Shown: piece by piece, positions 58,330-64,000 of the stretch
Numbering within the stretch: position 1 is the stretch's first letter
How the letters are laid out: every line of letters begins with the position of its first letter
Assembly (NCBI RefSeq): GCF_032362555.1
Contig: NC_083507.1
Span: 6,327,001-6,391,000, forward strand
Direction: 5' to 3'
Source of the DNA: Amyelois transitella
Lineage: Eukaryota > Arthropoda > Insecta > Lepidoptera > Pyralidae
DNA: 64,000 nt
Notes under the pieces: generated by a model
What the model was told of the DNA's origin: nothing
The model's database searches: none
Seen by the model: only the letters and a program-made list of their open reading frames with translations
Made by a program: the position numbers and the translations under genes

Positions 58330-58429
58330 TATCTCTATAAAACATCCTATACTAGATATGTAGTGATGATGCATACTTGAATAAAAATAAAGTTTTTAGA
58401 CATTGACCTTCAAGATTTTATTATGAAAC

Positions 58430-59270
58430 TGTGGCGAAATCTATACGCCACAAGTCACAAGAATAAAAAATTAAATTACGCGATGCTATCAATCAAAAAC
58501 AGCGAAAAATCTAAATCGCACAAACAAAGATTTCACGGATTGGAGCTACCTATATATAGGTACAACCTCAGACACAACATCGTTAGAGCCGCGGTTCCCC
58601 AGGCATAACACCTAGCCTGGCGGAAGATCTTCCCTTTGGTGGCGGTCGAGCCGAATCATCGCTCCCGCTACATTGGTGACCCCAACGTGATTGGAAGCAA
58701 CCCTTCTCCATCATCATCAACTCCAATCCTTAGCATCACTCCTCACTCTGCAAGCAGTCTCACAGCAAGCCAGCAACTGAGTATCGCAGCAGGTCCATCG
58801 CAGCCAACTCACTGAGCTTCCTGGTCCCTGTCTCCACCCGCACTCACTCTCATCGACTTCAGCGCCTGACGCATCTACCGCAGCCCATGCCTGGATCACT
58901 TCGACGGCCGCTCTTCTCTCCAGCGTGGTGACATCGTTATATAGATTCGTTAGATATCGTGCACGATATCTGTTGGCACCAACAAGTCGACTTCGCTATC
59001 TATCTATCTACTTACTGTCTCGATTCACCGCAGACTACGAGCAACGCAACGGCTCACTTCTGACTCACTAGGACTTCGAGCAACTTCCGACTCACTCGAA
59101 GACAACTGGCACTTGAAAGCTACTGAAGCACAGATTGTACAGAGCAAGACTTCAGACCACCGGTCTTGGGAGTATAGTGGCGAAATCTATACACCAACGC
59201 CAAGTCTATAGTCATACATATCACATAGTCACAAGAATAAAAATCGAGCTGAATTATCGCTCCCGCTACA
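58430..59270 (+). mobile_element. LTR-retrotransposon derivative (TRIM-like)
   Basis: The 5' LTR spans 58430-58672 (TGTGG...CTACA). It is followed at once by TTGGTGACCCCAACGTGATT, the look of a primer-binding site, and about 500 bp of non-coding leader. A shortened 3' LTR (59175-59270) repeats 'gtggcgaaatctatac' and 'tcgctcccgctaca'. A 4-bp duplication AAAC flanks it. No gag or pol frame exists. The 3' LTR lacks about 150 bp of the middle of the 5' LTR. Confidence 0.75.
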
Positions 59271-60033
59271 AAACGATACATCTTATGATTCGGATCAATG
59301 AAAAAATCAATTTTTTCGAAAAGAATTTGTCTATTTTCAAAACGAACTATTTGACACAGTTGTCACGAAGTCATAAACTAACTACTTGTACTAACTTGTT
59401 GTAAGATATGGCGTTTATTGATGTCATTGCACGTATCATTACGACTTTGAGGAATTATTCGACAGTATGTAAAATAAAATTTATAGTAATAATTTATTTT
59501 TTGTATAATTTTATTGTATGCAACAGGCAAGCAACTTGCATCATGTAAATGGCGCTTAACTTTCTTTCATTCAACATGGCTTGATGTCGTTGTTAATTTT
59601 TTACTCCTCTGCTCTGCAAACGACTCTGGCGTTGTTACAAAGAGTAAAGTAATACGGTAGGAATCGATAGCGATGTTACCTGCATGACAACCGCGATGCC
59701 GCGACGGGAGACAGACAACGGTGAATTAGACGTTGTAAAAATAATTCCGCTGTCAAAGTCCAGAAGTCCAGTTATAGCCCACAACGTTTGCGTTGTCGAG
59801 TAGACAAAACGTTGTGGAAACGATGTGTCATAAATAACGCTCACGCCTACTATAACTATTTACAATTTATTGTAGTTTGTGCAATCATTTGAGTTCTACA
59901 TTTATAAGTTTTCATTTATTTGCAATATTATCTAGACGATGAGTGAAGAAAGAGTAATTTTATTAGAAAGAAAATTGTAGAACGTTGTATCTTGCGTGTA
60001 ATGTGGCAGAGCAAACTAAAAACATAAGTTGAT
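59271..60033. promoter_or_regulatory. Nicastrin upstream region
   Basis: No gene supported. A GC-richer block at 59620-59830 reads open on the minus strand for 69 codons but lacks family resemblance and may be repeat-derived. The nicastrin promoter should lie in the last few hundred bases. Confidence 0.4.
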
Positions 60034-63019
60034 ATGGCTCTCGTCAGTAAAAACATTGTGACATTATTATATATGATTGTGATACTAATTAATTGTAAGT
60101 TGTTAATCTTTGTTTGTTAATTATCTATGTCGATGGTGATAATAATCTTTCACTAGTAATTATATGTATTTATCAGTGTTTCTACTCAATAGAAATTAAC
60201 AGCATTATAATATATATTTTCAGCCTCTGATAGTGAACGACTCCACAAACAAATTTATTCATCCATAGAAGGGGGAGCGGCATGTTTCAGAAGGCTAAAT
60301 GGTACAAAACAAGCAGGATGTTCATGTATGTTTTCATCTTTCTTTCCATACTTTCTAAATTTCACATGTGCAAAAATATATCGACTATGTACCTGTCTCA
60401 CTTATCTATCAGCGTCAGTGGTAAAACGGTTAAAGTGACTCATTAAAAAAGAATACAGGTATATTATACCAAAACTGTAAACCTTTTATGAATAGCTTAT
60501 CACAACTTATTGTGTGAGAGGTGAGAAACATGGAAATCTGGACATTCAAGCAACTGGATATGAAACCATGATCTTATGTGGAATAGGATTCCCTGTTTTG
60601 GTTGAGGTTGCAGTAAGTAGTTAAGGTTGCAGTAGACATATAGGAATTCAGGATTTTTGGTCATAGGCTGATCTCCAGAGAGTTAACAAGAGGACTTAAC
60701 TGGGATTAATGCGAGGTGGATTATAAAAGTATCTGTTTTATATTTGAAATGAAATTAATTACAAAATATTGAAGACTAGCCTTTCTTCCATGACAAATGA
60801 TAAATTCAGTGTTACCTCTTGATAAAAATTGGAATCTGATATGTGTTTATTGAACAGTCATATCTGATTATTTTGTTACCTCTCAGTAAATTATGTAAAA
60901 TCTTATGAAACTGAGGTTTACTTGGAACTTTAAGGAAAAAGCAATTTTGTTGCTATTTTAAAATATTAGAATTTTTAATTGCTCATTTTTTCAATTTCAG
61001 CTTCCAACAAAGGCACTGTAGGTGTAGTGCAAATGGTTCATAACTTAGAAGATGCACAGTGGATAGCATACAATGGAACAGCTGGACCATACATGGCTGT
61101 TGTTAGCACAGCTATATTCCATGATGTTATTGAAGTTCTGATGTCGCACTCTGGGCATGTGGCTGGCATTTTACTCTTTGCTAATGCAACAATCAGGTTA
61201 TTATTTTTACTGATTTATGGTTATAGTTATAACTTGTGATATTTGTTTTACACATTCCATCCTTGTTCACATTAGTTTATTCTTCTGTATGTTTTTGACA
61301 CATTATTTGGGAGCATCCAAATCACGTTTTATTAATTGATACTTTGTTATGTGATATGGTTGAGTAAAAGATTGTTACTTTTTGTAGGGCAAACGGCTTC
61401 ACTCAAGATTCACAATGTCCAAATGGATACGCATCTGGTCCCGGCAGCCAATGTTTGTCTGGAAATGGTGGCATTGTTTGGAACGAAGCTGGCACAGATC
61501 TCCTGAGGAGAGATATACCATTTCCCATATTTTTCCTACCTGAATCAAAAATTGATGAGATAGAAAAAATTGAAGACTGCTATAAGAGGTATTATATTAT
61601 GAAATTCCTTTCTCCTGGCTTTAGTCCCGGTTGCATCCTTACCACTCTGGCGAGGAGCCTGGGTATGCCTTTTACCTGATCCTGGATTGGGTGAGTTGTT
61701 TACATGAAGCAACTCCCATCTGACCTCGCAATCTTTGCATGTAAACCTAACCCGTATTTGATCCAAAAAAAAAAGTATGTGGTAACCCTAGAATAGCAAT
61801 AAAAAGTAATGGAGGGTTAAACGGAAAGAAACCTAAAATGCTAACTGAACATCACCTGCGTGTATGAATACAGGTCAACCCCGTATGTATAATCCACTGT
61901 TTCAGTAAGTAAACATTGTTTTTATTTTTCAGGTATAATCTTGAAAGAAAACAAAATGGCCAGCCATTATGTTCATTGCAAATGAATTCTTTCATGTATG
62001 CAGCAGTAAATTCTGTAGTTTGTTTAAGGAGGTATGATTCTTGTTAATTTAAGTAAATAGATATTAAAGTTAAAAAAAGACAATAATGTAATTTATTCCC
62101 GAGACACGTACCAGTGATACAAGCATATCCATACATAACTCTGGACATAATTACCTACTGAAATGTTAATTATATTTCAGATCTGCCACAACAGCTCTTT
62201 TGACTCCGACGAAAGTTTGTGACCCTTTGGGTGATAATAATGTGTACTATTCTCTATTTCCCAGAGGAAAGGTGAGTGACTAAGTAATTGAATTTAAAAA
62301 AATTGCCAATTCCAGAAAAAATACTGTCATTAACATAAAATTTTATTTCAGGAGACAAATACAACAAAAAAGCCAGTTATACTGACAACCGCTAGAATTG
62401 ATACGGCCTCGTTGTTTGACGGTAATATATTGTTTATATATATATATAGTATAAAAAAAAACAAAACATTGAGTCCTACGTACCTTTACTCCACCAGAAA
62501 GCATAGCTTTGTAGAAATCTTATATCATTAATTTTCCTTATATTTCGCAAATTCAAAGAAAGTGAGAACCTGTCTCGTCGTTGGCATGTGCCGCCTAAGC
62601 GATCTAGATCGAGCGACAAAGAAAACCTCCTCTGTTTAACGAGTAACGTACGAACCGCAATGAATTTGTATGTCTCTAGTCTATTAAAGACTTATACTAG
62701 TTGTTTAGGTATCGATGATTGTGTACTAGCGGGCTGTTGCTATGTTATTACTGTCTTAAATGTTATGTTATATGTTTCTTACAGCGGCAATACCATGGTT
62801 AAGTTTCAGCGAGAAATCAATAAATAGAAGCTTCCATTAGTGAAATAGAAATAGAAAGGGATTTTCGAGACATATTTGTATTTATAAAACTTGAGATTTT
62901 CTGTAATTTAACAGGCTTGTCTCCCGGTGCTGCCAGCTCCGTGGTCGGAATGGTAACTCTTATAACAGCGGCCGCCACACTTGCACAGACCATATCCGCG
63001 GCTAATGCCCACCTTTATA
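60034..63019 (+). CDS. Nct: Nicastrin, N-terminal part (gamma-secretase subunit), continues past the right edge
   Basis: Exons 60034-60094, 60224-60325, 61001-61196, 61388-61588, 61933-62031, 62181-62271, 62352-62421, 62915-63019. They give 308 codons, all in phase; the last donor at 63020 (A|GTAAGT) leads to exons outside the window. It has a signal peptide (MALVSKNIVTLLYMIVILIN), then the nicastrin ectodomain: CFRRLNGTKQAGCSS, FPIFFLPESKI, PLCSLQMNSFMYAAVNSVVC and VCDPLGDNNVYYSL. It then enters the peptidase-like fold (LTTARIDTASLFDGLSPGAA). Conserved cysteines (C-x-RLN, GC, QCP, CDPL) match vertebrate nicastrin. Nicastrin is the type I membrane glycoprotein that gates substrates of gamma-secretase (Notch, APP). 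Introns are short to medium; a SINE lies after the last visible exon. Confidence 0.93.
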
Positions 63020-63242
63020 GTAAGTGACGAAGAAATAACTTATTTTCTTATTCTTAAAATACATTCGCCCATGCATTCGGCGATATAATAAGCCATTGAC
63101 GACTTTAAAGAAGAATATCAGAGTGATATTTCTTTCCTACGTTTTTTATCCTCAGGAGTAACAATAGGTAAATTTTTGTGGGCTCCTGGCCATGCAACCC
63201 ATCTATATCCATTTAAGTTTTTAAAAAGATATACATATAGGT

Positions 63243-63402
63243 AACTAGGGATTCTTCTTTTACGCGATGGGCTAGCAACCTGTCACTATTTGTATCTCAA
63301 TTCTATTAATAAGCGAAAAAGCTGAATGTGGCCTATAAGTCTTCAAGGACTGTTGGGTCTACCATGCAAGGGATATAGACGTGATTATACATATGTATGT
63401 TT
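63243..63402 (-). mobile_element. SINE fragment
   Basis: 'agggattcttcttttacgcg', 'atgggctagcaacctgtcac' to 'gcaagggatatagacgtgat' in minus orientation, inside a nicastrin intron. Confidence 0.7.
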
Positions 63403-63482
63403 GCAGAGTATGTACCTATACTTTTGCCATCATACAGGGTTTATCCTTTTTCTGACAAACTTCAAAACGCTTTTTTTTGCAT

Positions 63483-64000
63483 TTAACGATAGAATAGAAT
63501 AGATAGAATAGAATTTCTTTTCAAAATTGGATAAAAGGTATCACTTATTGACTTCACATCACTTAAATCTAATAATAAATACTACCGCTTCCAAAGCGCA
63601 TGTGTAGAAGAAGCGGCGTAACAAACTACACTGCAACATTTTCACCGGGCGTCAATTTACAAATATAAATCTCTTAAATCTAAATCGTGGACGAATGCAC
63701 ATTGTCTACATTAAAAAACATAAATGAATGTAAAACTAATTATGTGTTTCAATACAAATCCTTCAAATAAATAAAGATATGTACACACTGTACAAATTAT
63801 GGCAACACTATGTCAAAAATGCACAAGCCTTTAAGAGGCCATTTTATCAAGCTCGAGCCACACATTTTTATCATTAATATAATCCTCCGTGCTGTAATAG
63901 GCTTTCCTGAAAAGCTCATCTTTAATGTAATTTTTGAATTTCCTATCATTAATTACAAGATCACTTTTTGGTTATTTATTATAAAATCTTTAACAATTAA
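63483..64000 (-). mobile_element. LINE 3' end with C-terminal polymerase codons, runs off the edge
   Basis: From the right edge on the minus strand, a frame ends with a typical LINE polymerase C-terminus (NDRKFKNYIKDELF, KAYYSTEDYIND). It is followed by a 3' UTR shared with 30481-30826 and an (AGAAT)n-like tail at about 63485-63510. It lies in a nicastrin intron, opposite to the gene. Confidence 0.75.

Noticed and set aside
58717-58899. 60-codon frame in the LTR element leader
   Set aside because: Too short and without gag features; the leader has stops in every frame outside it.
59635-59844. 69-codon frame upstream of nicastrin
   Set aside because: No recognisable domain; likely repeat-derived, and the nicastrin signal-peptide exon starts later at 60034.

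Overview
This window is animal nuclear DNA, most likely from a moth or butterfly (Lepidoptera). The base composition is AT-rich and the genes are split by short GT-AG introns. The space between and inside genes is filled with repeats familiar from lepidopteran genomes: a tRNA-derived SINE, a second very abundant SINE, RTE-like 3' ends, non-autonomous Helitrons starting TC and ending CTAG/CTAA, mariner, hAT MITEs and LINE tails. I see no operons, CRISPR arrays or other prokaryotic features. Exon models were built by hand from splice sites, reading-frame phase and family resemblance. In almost every model the phases close exactly.

Gene order, left to right: (1) a TMEM43 homologue, minus strand, whose C-terminal exon lies beyond the left edge; (2) head to head with it, about 260 bp away, a mitochondrial mTERF-family gene (plus); (3) the glial paired-like homeobox gene repo (minus), with a 3 kb first intron and about 4 kb of gene-free upstream DNA; (4) a 17-exon gene (minus) for a large single-pass membrane protein with a signal peptide, a possible CUB-like part, an LDL-receptor class A module and a long cytoplasmic tail, resembling the insect CULD type; (5) BCS1, the mitochondrial AAA chaperone (plus, complete, 424 aa); (6) a ZAD-type zinc-finger protein with a single C2H2 finger (minus); (7) a SIAH-like RING E3 ligase (minus); (8) the 5' half of nicastrin, a gamma-secretase subunit (plus, running off the right edge). 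These are independent housekeeping or developmental genes. The only shared regulation suggested by layout is the TMEM43/mTERF head-to-head pair.

Mobile DNA: a complete-ended but decayed hAT (42431-43889), a mariner with another repeat nested in it (47972-49406), an LTR-retrotransposon derivative with two LTRs and little between them (58430-59270), hAT-type MITEs with perfect 8-bp target duplications (28888-29477 and 57070-57218), three Helitron copies with correct termini, LINE fragments, a Ty3/gypsy reverse-transcriptase relic, and many SINEs in both orientations.

The most unusual signal is a set of long, near-perfect inverted repeats with very short loops. The best are a 424-bp foldback element with an 8-bp target duplication inside an RTE-like repeat in a BCS1 intron, a 27-bp hairpin just after a BCS1 splice donor, and a perfect 21-bp hairpin that contains the stop codon of the CULD-like gene. 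A degenerate tandem array with GC-rich heads in repo intron 1 is the best candidate for undescribed regulatory DNA. I did not find a convincing new multi-gene system.
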